A DNA stretch of 64,000 nucleotides from a bacterium (lineage in GTDB: Bacteria > Actinomycetota > Thermoleophilia > Solirubrobacterales > 70-9), in NCBI GenBank assembly GCA_023251935.1, contig JAHEXV010000003.1:1-64000 (forward strand). Reading direction: 5' to 3'. Below the pieces are notes generated by a model that was not told where the DNA came from, searched no databases, and saw nothing but the letters and a program-made list of their open reading frames with translations. A program made the translations under genes and the position numbers. Shown here piece after piece: positions 1 to 16,148 of the stretch. Numbering within the stretch: the stretch's first letter is position 1; each line of letters opens with the position of its first letter.

Positions 1-623
1 ATCGCGGCCCCATCCTTCAGGTCGGGGTCTGCAACTCCGTAGGTCTCCACGATCACGGAGCCCCCCTCGGCGAGCCGGCGGCGCAGGACCTTGAGCAGCC
101 CGAGCGGGCTCTCGACCCGATGCAGGAGCCCGAAGCAGAAGATCAGGTCGAAAAGCTCGTCCAGCTGGTCGAGATTGAACGCGTCGAGGCGTCGATAAGC
201 GACCTCCGAGCCGAGCAGCTCGGCGATTGCCCGAAAGCCCTCGCCCCCCTCGAGCTCAACGCCCCAGCGGGCCTCGACCCACTCGCGGTATTGCTCGTTG
301 TCCACCGCAACGACCCGTCGGGTCCCGCGGGCTTCGGCCAAGAAAGCGTAGAAGCCGTCGAAGGTGCCCACGTCGAGCACGCTCTTACCGTCGAGGTCCC
401 GCGGCAACGCGGGAATGCGGTAGCGGTGATCCCGCGCCACGCCGGGCGTGTACACGGAGCCCTCGTTGAGCGAGAAGGTGTGGAACCACAGCGGAACCCG
501 ATCCAGGGCTGCCCGGGCGGCCTCCGGGGTGGCACCGATCGGCAGCAGATCGGCGACCTCGCGCTCGGCTCGTGTGAGCTCGGGAAGTGGCTCTCTCGAA
601 GCGGGGTTGTCTTGAGAAGTCAT
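1..623 (-). CDS. SAM-dependent methyltransferase (DUF1698/CmoB-like), C-terminus cut by window edge
   Basis: Minus-strand translation reads MTSQDNPASREPL...RVPLWFHTFSLNEGSVYTPGV...LDGKSVLDVGTFDGFYAFLAEARGTRRVVAVDN...DLIFCFGLLHRVESPLGLLKVLRRRLAEGG; SAM motif I (VLDVGTFDGFYAF). Absent from ORF track because no stop lies inside the window. Confidence 0.8.
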   Translation of the reverse strand, partial: MTSQDNPASREPLPELTRAEREVADLLPIGATPEAARAALDRVPLWFHTFSLNEGSVYTPGVARDHRYRIPALPRDLDGKSVLDVGTFDGFYAFLAEARGTRRVVAVDNEQYREWVEARWGVELEGGEGFRAIAELLGSEVAYRRLDAFNLDQLDELFDLIFCFGLLHRVESPLGLLKVLRRRLAEGGSVIVETYGVADPDLKDGAA

Positions 624-862
624 CGCCGATCCAGTCCTCCAAGCTCGAATTCGTGGACCCGCTCACGACTGTTCCGGGAACCGGCCCTCCCACCGAACTC
701 CGCCCCCGGGATGGGTTCACCCGGCCAGCGCCTTCGGCTGGGCTGGCCCCTTAGGTATAGCGCGCGGCGCCTTGAATCCCAAGTCGCGAGACCGGCAGGC
801 TCGGCCACCGGGGTCGTTAGTATCTCGGCGCCGCCGCCTCCGACGGGCGCCGGCAGAAGCGA

Positions 863-1261
863 ATGAGCAAGCGGCCCCTCGTCATCTTTGGGATCTTTGC
901 GGCCATCTGTCTCGTCGCGCTGCCCGCTTGGGCGCTGACCCAGAAGGGCGGCAGCGATGCCTCGAATGGGAGCTCGGTGCCGGCGAGCGAGCAGCAGGGG
1001 CTGCAGCTGTTCCAGATCAACTGCGGCGCCTGCCACACCCTCGCCGCGGCGGGCACCGACGGGGTGATCGGCCCCAACCTCGACGAGCTGCTCGGCACCG
1101 GGCCGAAGAGCCCGAGCGCCGTGAAGGCGAACCAATCAAGGGTCCTGAGCGCGATCGAAAACGGGGTCTCCGGCCGGATGCCGAAGGGGATCCTGCAGGC
1201 GGCGCAGGCCAAGCTGGTCGCCCAGTTCGTCGCCGACAACGTCTCCTACATCAACCCCTGA
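863..1261 (+). CDS. Membrane-anchored class I cytochrome c
   Basis: N-terminal hydrophobic segment, CGACH haem-binding motif, GPNLDELLG...GRMPKGILQ Met ligand region. Confidence 0.85.
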   Translation: MSKRPLVIFGIFAAICLVALPAWALTQKGGSDASNGSSVPASEQQGLQLFQINCGACHTLAAAGTDGVIGPNLDELLGTGPKSPSAVKANQSRVLSAIENGVSGRMPKGILQAAQAKLVAQFVADNVSYINP

Positions 1262-1393
1262 GCGGGCGGCGCAACCGCCTACCTGGAATCGGGGAGACGG
1301 CTCCCTCCGGTCTCGGCCGGCTGATACCGTCGGCGCCCGAGTCGAGTCATGTGATCGGCCGCGGGTCGGTCGAGGGCAGGAAGGAGAGGTTCT

Positions 1394-2578
1394 TTGTCAC
1401 GCACAGTGAATGGTGGATCCCGGCGCCGTGTCCGGGGGTTGGCGATCCTCGTCCTCGCGGCGCTGGCGGCGATCGCCGTGGTCGCGCCCGCGACTTCGCA
1501 GGCGAACGTCAGAGTGATGACCCGGAACCTCTACCTGGGGGCGGACCTGTCGCCGGGAACGAGCGCCACCAACTTTCAACAGCTGGTGAACGGCGCCGGC
1601 CAGATCCTCAACCAGGTCGACCAGAACGACTTCAAGACACGGGCGAAGGGGCTCGCCCAGGAGATCGTCAACCAGAATCCTGATCTCGTTGGGCTCCAGG
1701 AAGCCGCCCTGTGGCGCAAGGCACCCTGCACGGACAACCCACTCGCCTTCACCGCCACCCAGGTTCGGCCCGGTGGGAACTTCCTCGGGTTGCTGCTCAA
1801 TGAGCTCAACAAGAACGGGCCAAAGTACCGAGTGATCGTTGCCGAGCCGGAGTTCGACTTCCAGGTCTGGGCGAACACGGACGGGAACGAGATGACCTCG
1901 GGCGCCGGTTGTCCGTACGGCAGCGAGACCGAGGGGCGGCTGACGATGCGCGACGCGATCCTCGCTCGCCGCGGCGGCAGGGTAGTCACCTCGAACCCCA
2001 ACGCCGCCCATTTCAGCACCCTGCTCCAAGTGAAGCCCGGCGGCTTCCCGCTCAACGTGACGCGCGGCTGGACGAGTGTTGACGCGCGGGTCACCGGCGA
2101 GCCTAAGTTCCGGTTCGTGAACACGCACCTCGAGGCGTTCGACAACCAGGCGAGCAACCACACCAACCAGAACACCGACGTCGGCAACGGCCGGGTGCGC
2201 GAGGCGCAGGCCAACGAGCTGATCGCCAACGGCGGACCGGCGAGCAGCAACCTGCCGGTGATCCTGCTCGGCGACCTGAACTCCGACACGGTGACGCCGC
2301 TGAAGCCCGGTGACCAGCTCGCCGATCGCGATCTGCTGAACGCAGGCTTCGTCGAGCGCAGCACCTATAACCCGCTGGGCTGCTGCCTCAACTCCAGCGT
2401 GATCACCGACAGCGGCGGGGGCAGCGTGTCGGACTTCGACCACAAGGTCGACCACGTGATGACCGACGATCCGAGCCAGGTGAAGCTGGTCAAATCGACG
2501 ATCACCGGCCGGCTTCCAGTGAATGGCTTCTGGGACTCCGATCACGCCGGGGTCAGCAGCATCCTGGGGTTCAACTAG
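1394..2578 (+). CDS. Secreted endonuclease/exonuclease/phosphatase family protein
   Basis: Signal peptide; VMTRNLYLGADL, NPDLVGLQEAALW, NTHLEAF, ILLGDLNSD, SDHAGV motifs. Confidence 0.85.
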   Translation: MSRTVNGGSRRRVRGLAILVLAALAAIAVVAPATSQANVRVMTRNLYLGADLSPGTSATNFQQLVNGAGQILNQVDQNDFKTRAKGLAQEIVNQNPDLVGLQEAALWRKAPCTDNPLAFTATQVRPGGNFLGLLLNELNKNGPKYRVIVAEPEFDFQVWANTDGNEMTSGAGCPYGSETEGRLTMRDAILARRGGRVVTSNPNAAHFSTLLQVKPGGFPLNVTRGWTSVDARVTGEPKFRFVNTHLEAFDNQASNHTNQNTDVGNGRVREAQANELIANGGPASSNLPVILLGDLNSDTVTPLKPGDQLADRDLLNAGFVERSTYNPLGCCLNSSVITDSGGGSVSDFDHKVDHVMTDDPSQVKLVKSTITGRLPVNGFWDSDHAGVSSILGFN

Positions 2579-2738
2579 ATCGAGGGACTGCTGACCGGCT
2601 CGCCGCCCGGCCTGCTCGGCCGGGGGCGGGTCGTCGGCGCGCGCCCAGGGCCCGCCCGCCGGCTCGCCGGGGGTCCGGAGAGGATCTGCTAGCCTCTGAC
2701 TCAGATTTCTTTCGCCTACGACTGAGAAGGAGAACGGA

Positions 2739-6850
<4,112 letters not shown>

Positions 6851-6854
6851 GCGC

Positions 6855-9445
<2,591 letters not shown>

Positions 9446-9449
<4 letters not shown>

Positions 9450-10072
9450 CCGGCGTTCAGGACCCGCACCCGGCGATCCAGCCGACGGCGGATCTCCTCG
9501 ACCTGACCCCCATGGTCGGAGGGGGTGACGAACACGACCTCCTGGGCCGGGAAGGTGCGCAGGGTATCCTCCACCGCCTGCACCGGGTCGGAGTCGCCGA
9601 CCTGACCTCGGGCGTCGACCTGCGCGGCCGCCAGGGAGGCGAGCGAGACGGCGAGCCGCCGCTGAGCGTCGAACCGGGCCTTTCGCAGATCCGACAGCCA
9701 GTGGGCGATCGGGGCGTTGATCGCCGGTGCCAGCACCAGGACTTCGGCCGCCTGCTCGGCGCCCGTTCGAGTCGCCCTGGCGCCCGCCGAGGCGATCTCG
9801 GCGATCGCCCCGGCGAGGGCCGGATCGTCGAGCGAGGAGATCGCGACGACCAGCAGCGTGTAGCCGCCGCCCCGTGACGGGGCGACCTCGATCGGCTCGT
9901 CGAACCGGGCGCGGGCGGCCACCACGACGATCGCCACCGCGGCCAGCGCTCCGGCGGCCAGGCCGGCGCCCGGCCCGGCAAGCATGAACGCCGCCACGAT
10001 CGGCACCGACAGCGCGACGATGATGATCGGCAACGTCCACGGCTTCAGCCGGACCGGCTCGAGCTTTCTCAC
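9446..10072 (-). CDS. Membrane protein with N-terminal TM hairpin and soluble universal-stress-like domain
   Basis: Two hydrophobic segments followed by alpha/beta-type region [23 protein letters not shown]...[13 protein letters not shown]. Confidence 0.6.
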
Positions 10073-10236
10073 CGAGGCTCCCTCTCGTGATTGCCGCTCG
10101 GTGAGAGGCTAGCCCTCCGGCGGTCGCGGGACCAGCGGGCGCAAGATAGGCTCAGGTTGTCCAGCCGGCGTCGGCCGGCGAACATCCAGGCGATCGGCGC
10201 CGGGCGCGGCGTCGTCAGTGGAAATAGGAGGAGCAG

Positions 10237-10518
10237 ATGCCCGTATTCATCATGCTGACCCGCCTGACCTCCAACGGGGTGAAGACGCTGAAGGACAACC
10301 CGGGCCGGGTCCAGGAGGTCAACAAGGAGGTCGAGCAGCTCGGCGTCAAGGTGCTGAGCCAGTGGGCGACGCTCGGCGAGTACGACTTCGTCAGCGTGGT
10401 CGAGGCACCCGACGAGAAGACGATGGCGAAGGTCTCCGTGGAGCTCGGCTCGCGCGGCACGACCAGCAACGAGACCATGTCGGCGATCCCGGCCGAGGAG
10501 TTCACGAAGACGCTGTGA
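10237..10518 (+). CDS. GYD domain protein
   Basis: [66 protein letters not shown]. Confidence 0.85.
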   Translation: MPVFIMLTRLTSNGVKTLKDNPGRVQEVNKEVEQLGVKVLSQWATLGEYDFVSVVEAPDEKTMAKVSVELGSRGTTSNETMSAIPAEEFTKTL

Positions 10519-10552
10519 GGAAGCGCTTGGTCGGGCTGCGGGCGACGTCCCG

Positions 10553-11833
10553 GTGAGGATCCTCGTCGTCGGCGGGGGCGGGCGCGAGCACGCGATCGTC
10601 CGCGCCCTGGCCCGATCGAGCGCTCGTCCCGAGCTTCTCTGCGCCCCCGGCAACGCCGGCATCGCCGCCGATGCCATCTGTCTCGACGTCGGCGCCGAGG
10701 GCGGCGATGGGATCGTCGAGGCGGCCACGGCCGAGGGTGTCGACTTGGTCGTGGTCGGCCCCGAGGCGCCACTGGTCGCCGGGCTCGTGGACCTCCTCGA
10801 GGCGCGCGGGATCGCCGCCTTCGGCCCACGCGCCCCCGCGGCGAGAATCGAGGGGTCGAAGGTCCACGCCAAGGAGCTGATGGCGGCGGCTGGCGTGCCG
10901 ACCGCCTCACACGCGGTGCTTCGCTCACACCAGCACGCGCTGGACCAGCTGGCCCGTAGCTCCTACCCGGTGGTCCTGAAGGCCGACGGACTGGCGGCGG
11001 GGAAGGGCGTGATCATCGCCGCCACTGAGGCCGACGCCCGCCGGGCGGTGGAGGTCTTCTTCGTCGAGCGCCGCTTCGGCGACACCGAGGTCCTGCTCGA
11101 GGAGCACCTCGAGGGCGAGGAGCTGTCGCTGCTGGCTCTTTGTGACGGGGAGAACGTGGTGCCGCTCGCCCCCGCCCAGGACTACAAGCGGATCTTCGAC
11201 GGCGACCGCGGCCCGAACACGGGCGGCATGGGCAGCTACTCGCCCGTGCCGGGGTTCGACCAGGCCGGCGCCGAGGAGATCGCGGATGCCGTCCACCGGC
11301 CGATCGTCGATCTGATGGGCCGCCGGGGCACCCCGTACCACGGGGTGCTCTACGCCGGCTTGATGATCACCCCGGCGGGGCCCAAGGTGCTCGAGTTCAA
11401 CTGCCGCTTCGGCGACCCCGAGACGCAGGCGGTGCTGCCCCGCCTCCGCTCCGACCTCGCCCAGCTTTGCCTCGCCGCCCGGGAGCCCGGCGGGCTCGCC
11501 GGCGCCACCGCCGAGTTCACCGATGACTGGGCGGTGACGCTGGTCCTCGCCTCCGCCGGCTACCCCGCCTCTTCGTCGAAGGGCGACGTGATCCGTGGCC
11601 TCGGCGAGGCGGCGGCAATTGAGGGGGTGCAGGTGACCCACGCGGGCACGGCGGGCACCGAGGAGGGCATCGTCACCGCGGGCGGCCGGGTGTTGAACGT
11701 GACCGCGCTCGGGCGAACGCCGGGCGAGGCCAGGGATCGGGCCTACGAGGCGGCCACGCTGATCTCCTTCGACGGCATGCAGATGCGAAGCGACATCGCG
11801 GCGCGGGCGGTCGAGAGGGTGGCGGCGGGCTAG
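10553..11833 (+). CDS. purD: Phosphoribosylamine-glycine ligase
   Basis: [22 protein letters not shown]...[12 protein letters not shown]...[13 protein letters not shown]. Confidence 0.97.
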   Translation: MRILVVGGGGREHAIVRALARSSARPELLCAPGNAGIAADAICLDVGAEGGDGIVEAATAEGVDLVVVGPEAPLVAGLVDLLEARGIAAFGPRAPAARIEGSKVHAKELMAAAGVPTASHAVLRSHQHALDQLARSSYPVVLKADGLAAGKGVIIAATEADARRAVEVFFVERRFGDTEVLLEEHLEGEELSLLALCDGENVVPLAPAQDYKRIFDGDRGPNTGGMGSYSPVPGFDQAGAEEIADAVHRPIVDLMGRRGTPYHGVLYAGLMITPAGPKVLEFNCRFGDPETQAVLPRLRSDLAQLCLAAREPGGLAGATAEFTDDWAVTLVLASAGYPASSSKGDVIRGLGEAAAIEGVQVTHAGTAGTEEGIVTAGGRVLNVTALGRTPGEARDRAYEAATLISFDGMQMRSDIAARAVERVAAG

Positions 11834-11895
11834 CCCCAGCGAAGCCAGCCGAAGACAGCGCGAGAATTCCCCCCAAGGAAGCGAAGGAGAACGAC

Positions 11896-12390
11896 ATGGA
11901 GATAGCCGAGCCCGAGGGTACGCGCCCCAGCGAGACCGCCACCGAGGAGCCGATGCCCGAGGTCGAAGCGGCATTCGAGGAGATCGAGGTCGACGCTCCG
12001 CGGGTCGGGATCATCATGGGCTCGGCGAACGACAAGGCGAAGATGCAGCCGGCGGGGGAGGCGCTGCACGAGAAGGGGATCCGCTACGAGGTCCGGGTGA
12101 TGAGCGCCCACCGAGACCCGGAGAAGGTTCGCGAGTACTGCCATGCGGCGCGGATGCGAGGCCTGAAGGTGATCATCGCCGCCGCCGGGATGTCCGCGGC
12201 GCTGCCGGGGGCGGCGGCGGCCCACACCGACCTGCCCGTGGTCGGGGTTCCCCTGACCGGTACGAGCCTCGGCGGCCTCGACGCGCTGCTGTCGGCGGTC
12301 CAGATGCCGCCCGGGGTGCCCGTTGGCTGCGTTGCAATCGACGGCGCCAAGAACGCCGGTTTGCTCGCCGCCCGCATAATCAATTCGTGA
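11896..12390 (+). CDS. purE: N5-carboxyaminoimidazole ribonucleotide mutase (class I PurE)
   Basis: VGIIMGSANDKAKMQPAGEAL...VMSAHRDPEKVREY...AAAGMSAALPG. Confidence 0.95.
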   Translation: MEIAEPEGTRPSETATEEPMPEVEAAFEEIEVDAPRVGIIMGSANDKAKMQPAGEALHEKGIRYEVRVMSAHRDPEKVREYCHAARMRGLKVIIAAAGMSAALPGAAAAHTDLPVVGVPLTGTSLGGLDALLSAVQMPPGVPVGCVAIDGAKNAGLLAARIINS

Positions 12391-13751
12391 TCGAGCGCTA
12401 CACGCGCCCGGAGATGGGCGCGGTATGGACGGCCAAGCGCCGGATGGAGGGTTGGCTCGAGGTCGAGCTGGCCGCGATCGACGCCCTGGCGGCGGAGGGC
12501 ACGGTCCCGCCCGAGGCGGCGCGCGCCTGTCGCGAGCGCGCCTCGTTCACGGTCGAGGCGGTCGACGAGCGCGAGCGGACCACGAGCCACGACGTGGCCG
12601 CCTTCGTCGACGTGGTCGCCGACTCGATCGGTCCCGAGGGCCGCTGGATCCACTACGGGCTCACCTCATCGGACGTCCTCGACACGGCGCTCGCCCTCCA
12701 GCTCGGCGAGGCGGGCGAGCTGATCAGCGCGGGGGCGCGCGACTATCGCGATGCGCTGATCGACCGGGCCCTCGAGCACCGCCAGACGCTGTCCGCCGGC
12801 CGCACCCACGGAGTCCACGCCGAGCCGACGACCTTCGGCCTGCGCCTCGCGGGCTTTGCGTTCGAGGCCGAGCGCAACCTGCGGCGGCTCGAGCGGGCGT
12901 TCGATGGCGTCCGCGTCGGCAAGCTGTCGGGTGCCGTCGGCACGTACGCCTCCCTCCCCCCGGCGGTCGAGCGGCGGGTGATGGAGTCGCTCGGCCTGCG
13001 CCGGGAGGACGTCTCGACCCAGGTCGTGCCCCGAGACCGTCACGCCGAGCTCTGTGGCGCGATCGCCCTCGCCGGGGCCGGGCTGGAGCGCTTCGCGACC
13101 GAGGTGCGCAATCTCCAGCGAACCGAGGTGCGGGAGGTCGAGGAGCCGTTCGGCTCCGGCCAGAAGGGCTCCTCCTCGATGCCGCACAAGCGCAACCCGA
13201 TCCTCGCCGAGAGGCTGTGCGGGCTGGCCCGGGTCCTGCGGGGCTACGCGCAGACGGCGTTCGAGAACGTGGCGCTGTGGCACGAGCGTGATATCTCCCA
13301 CTCGGGCGCCGAGCGCATCGTGCTCCCGGACTCCACAACCCTCCTCGACTACATGCAGCACCTCGCCGAGCGCGTCGCTCGTGACATGACCGTCGACGCA
13401 GCGCGGATGCGCGACAACATCGAGCTGACCCACGGGGCGCTCTACAGCCAGCGGGCGCTGACCGCCCTGGTCGAGTCGGGAATGCAGCGCGACGCCGCCT
13501 ATCGAATCGTCCAGGAGTCGGCCCAACGCGCCTGGGACGAGGGCACGAGCTTCCGCGAGCTCCTGGCCCAGCGGCTCGCCGGCGACCCCGCCGCCCCCGG
13601 ACGCGAAGCGGGAAGCTCCAGCGACCCCGCCGCCCCCGGACGCGAAGCGGAGGAGGCGGCGGGCATTGATTGGGACGCCGTCTTCGACCCCGGGGCGTAC
13701 CTGGCTCATCTGCCCGAGCTGTTCGAGCGCCTGGAGGCGCTTCGGGACTAA
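12387..13751 (+). CDS. purB: Adenylosuccinate lyase
   Basis: MIERYTRPEMGAVWTAKRRMEGWLEVELAAIDAL; GSSSMPHKRNP signature. Confidence 0.97.
   Translation: MIERYTRPEMGAVWTAKRRMEGWLEVELAAIDALAAEGTVPPEAARACRERASFTVEAVDERERTTSHDVAAFVDVVADSIGPEGRWIHYGLTSSDVLDTALALQLGEAGELISAGARDYRDALIDRALEHRQTLSAGRTHGVHAEPTTFGLRLAGFAFEAERNLRRLERAFDGVRVGKLSGAVGTYASLPPAVERRVMESLGLRREDVSTQVVPRDRHAELCGAIALAGAGLERFATEVRNLQRTEVREVEEPFGSGQKGSSSMPHKRNPILAERLCGLARVLRGYAQTAFENVALWHERDISHSGAERIVLPDSTTLLDYMQHLAERVARDMTVDAARMRDNIELTHGALYSQRALTALVESGMQRDAAYRIVQESAQRAWDEGTSFRELLAQRLAGDPAAPGREAGSSSDPAAPGREAEEAAGIDWDAVFDPGAYLAHLPELFERLEALRD
13582..13650 (+). repeat. Two 30-nt exact direct repeats (39-nt period) in purB
   Basis: GCGACCCCGCCGCCCCCGGACGCGAAGCGG at 13582-13611 and 13621-13650, encoding DPAAPGREAGSSS / DPAAPGREAEEAA. 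Confidence 0.9.
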
Positions 13752-15112
13752 CGGCGACGCGCGGCGAGCAGTGCCGGGGTGCCACCCCGCGGCGAGAGGG
13801 TCACATTCCGGCGCACGATGCGCTCCGGCTGGTCGCTCGCGGGGCGCAGGTCGGCCCTGCGCAGGACGGTGCTGAGCACCACCCGCATCTCGAACTGGGC
13901 GAAGGTGCCGCCGATGCATCGTCGGGTGCCGCCACCGAACGGGACCCAGCTGTAGGTCTCCGGGCCGCCGTCCAGGAAGCGCTCCGGCCGGAACGCATAC
14001 GGGTCGGGATAGACGTCGGGGCGGGTGTGGGCGAGGTAGATCGCCGGCATCACCACCGTCCCGACCGGAAGCCGATGGCCCCCCAGCTCGGCGGCGACCC
14101 GGAGCTGGCGGCCGACGAACGGGACCACCGGCCGGACCCGCAGGGTCTCCTCGGTCACCGCGTCGAGGTAGGCATGGCCGCCATCGTCGACCTCGGCCCG
14201 CAGACGGCGAAGCTTGTCCGGGGCGCGGAACAGCAGGTCGAACGCCCAGGCGAGCGCGGTCGCGGTCGTCTCGTGCCCCGCCATCAGCAGCGTCATCAGC
14301 TGGTCGCGCAGCTCACGATCGTCCATCACCGTGCCGTCCTCGAACCGCGCCGCGACCAGCAGCGACAGGATGTCCTCGCGGGACGCGAGGTCGGGGTCGG
14401 CCCGGCGATCGGCGATCTCTGCGAACAGCGCCTCGTCCGCCTCGGCCAGCATCCGCGCCACTCGGCGATGGGTCGGAAGCCGGCGCAGGCTCTCGATCGT
14501 CAGCCCGATCGCCAACGGAGAGCGGGTCGTGGCCAGGATCCCGACCAGGTTTCGCCGCAGCTCGGTGCGGCGGCGATCGTCCTCGACCCCGAACACCGCG
14601 CGGAGGATCACCTCGAGGGTGATCGCCTGCATGCTGGTGTGGAGCCGGATGGTGCCGTCCAACGGCCAGGCCGCGATCTCGCGCTCGGCGGCCTCGGTCA
14701 TCACCTGTTCGTAGGCCCGCATCCGCTCGCCGTGGAACGGCGGCAGCATCAGCTTGCGGCGGCGCAGGTGCTCCTCGCCCTCGAGCAGCAGCAGCGAGCG
14801 CTGGCCGAGGATCGGGGCCAGGACGACGTTGCGCCCCGGCGCGATCGTGTTCTGGCGGTCGGCCGCGAACAGCCGCTTCAGCGAATCGGGGTCGGAGACG
14901 AAGACCATCGTCCCGGCCCGCAGCACGCGCGCCGTGAACGTCTCGCCATAGCGCCGCCGGCAGTCCTCGAGGAACTGGACCGGCCGCGCCACGAGGCGGG
15001 CCGTCTGCACCGCCGCCGGCAGCCGCGGCCCCGGAGGCAGGCCGTCGCCGCGCGACCGGGTCTCGGGGATCGTCGCTCGCGGTGGCGCGTCGGTCGCGGT
15101 CGGACCGGCCAC
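13748..15112 (-). CDS. Cytochrome P450
   Basis: Haem loop FGGGTRRCIGG, I-helix AGHETTATAL, ExxR EETLR; GTG start 4 nt after the csoR stop, so the 569-aa ORF is over-extended. Confidence 0.93.
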   Translation of the reverse strand: MAGPTATDAPPRATIPETRSRGDGLPPGPRLPAAVQTARLVARPVQFLEDCRRRYGETFTARVLRAGTMVFVSDPDSLKRLFAADRQNTIAPGRNVVLAPILGQRSLLLLEGEEHLRRRKLMLPPFHGERMRAYEQVMTEAAEREIAAWPLDGTIRLHTSMQAITLEVILRAVFGVEDDRRRTELRRNLVGILATTRSPLAIGLTIESLRRLPTHRRVARMLAEADEALFAEIADRRADPDLASREDILSLLVAARFEDGTVMDDRELRDQLMTLLMAGHETTATALAWAFDLLFRAPDKLRRLRAEVDDGGHAYLDAVTEETLRVRPVVPFVGRQLRVAAELGGHRLPVGTVVMPAIYLAHTRPDVYPDPYAFRPERFLDGGPETYSWVPFGGGTRRCIGGTFAQFEMRVVLSTVLRRADLRPASDQPERIVRRNVTLSPRGGTPALLAARRR

Positions 15113-15114
15113 GA

Positions 15115-15420
15115 TCAGTGGGTTCGCGTGAAGCGCTCGACGGCCGCCATCAGCTCGTCCACCTTCTCCTCGGCCTCGGAGCCGCCCCGTCGAACGGCGT
15201 CGCGAACACAATGGTCCGCATGATCGGCAAGCAGCTTCACCGCCACGCCGTCGAGCGCCCGCTCGACCGCGGCGATCTGGGTGAGGACATCGATGCAATA
15301 CGCCTGGTCGGCGACCATCCGGCCGAGGCCGCGAACCTGTCCCTCGATCCTCGACAGGCGCCGAAGGATCGCCTCCTTGTCCTCCAGATAGCCGGGATCC
15401 GCTTTGGATTCGGTGTCCAT
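15115..15420 (-). CDS. CsoR-family metal-sensing repressor
   Basis: LRRLSRIEGQVRGLGRMVADQAYCIDVLTQIAAVERALDGVAVKLLADHADHCV; C-H-C ligand pattern. Confidence 0.92.
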   Translation of the reverse strand: MDTESKADPGYLEDKEAILRRLSRIEGQVRGLGRMVADQAYCIDVLTQIAAVERALDGVAVKLLADHADHCVRDAVRRGGSEAEEKVDELMAAVERFTRTH

Positions 15421-15432
15421 CCCGGCGAGTAT

Positions 15433-15449
15433 ATACGGGTAGGGGGTAT
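15433..15449 (-). promoter_or_regulatory. Candidate CsoR operator upstream of csoR
   Basis: Minus strand ATACCCCCTACCCGTAT: ATAC/GTAT arms flanking a C-rich core, 13 nt upstream of the csoR ATG. Confidence 0.5.
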
Positions 15450-15468
15450 GGTTGCACGACCGGCCCGG

Positions 15469-16089
15469 CTATCCGGACGCGATCGACGGGTCCGTGCCGA
15501 CGAACTCGCGGAGGGCTCGCTTCCCGCCACTCGTGATCGGCTCCCCATGGGCGAACAGCAGCGCCTCGAAGTCACGGTCGAGGAGGCGGCTCAGGGAGGC
15601 CCGCAGGCCGCGCTTGACCTCCTCCGGGTCCTCGCCGAGCAACCAGTCGGGGACGAAGTCGAGGTCGCCGTAGTGGATCAGGCCGTCGGCCAGCGCGAGC
15701 ATTCCTGGGCCCAGGTCGAGGTGAAGCGCCGTCTCGTCGGGACAGATCGCCCCCACCTCGAGGGCCGTGATCCGCGGAGCGAGCTCGTCCCCGAATCGGA
15801 ACCCCTCGACCTCGGGGCCGCCCTCGAACTCGTGCAGGCCCGCATCGTGACAGAGCACCGGGCAGCCGAACTCGCCGCGGATCTCGTCGCTCTGACGGTA
15901 GTGGTGGCGGTTGGTGAGCACGATTCGCTCCGGCTCGCGCCCGGCCCGGAACCAGGCCAGGCCCTCGGGCGACAGCATCGGGTCGATCAGGGTTCCCGAG
16001 TCGACCACGTAGTAGGAGCTGACCTCGATCTTGATCTTCGGGTGAGGTGCCTTCCAGTGATAGACGCCGGACGCGATCTCCTCCACCAT
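15469..16089 (-). CDS. Metallo-beta-lactamase-fold protein with degenerate metal motif
   Basis: GVYHWKAPHPKIKIEVSSYYVVDSGTLIDPML...RIVLTNRHHYRQSDEIRGEFGCPVLCHDAGL...LLFAHGEPI. Confidence 0.7.
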   Translation of the reverse strand: MVEEIASGVYHWKAPHPKIKIEVSSYYVVDSGTLIDPMLSPEGLAWFRAGREPERIVLTNRHHYRQSDEIRGEFGCPVLCHDAGLHEFEGGPEVEGFRFGDELAPRITALEVGAICPDETALHLDLGPGMLALADGLIHYGDLDFVPDWLLGEDPEEVKRGLRASLSRLLDRDFEALLFAHGEPITSGGKRALREFVGTDPSIASG

Positions 16090-16148
16090 GCCTCCTTCCT
16101 CCGGCCCTCGAGGGGCTCCGGGTCCGTTGTTAGCATCGGCCAGGCCCG

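Noticed and set aside
13582-13650. Possible CRISPR-like array in purB
   Set aside because: Only two copies, 9-nt spacer, in frame inside a coding gene; treated as a dispersed repeat.
13113-15457. 569-aa version of the P450 ORF
   Set aside because: The first 115 residues are an out-of-frame reading of csoR; the true start is the GTG at 15112.
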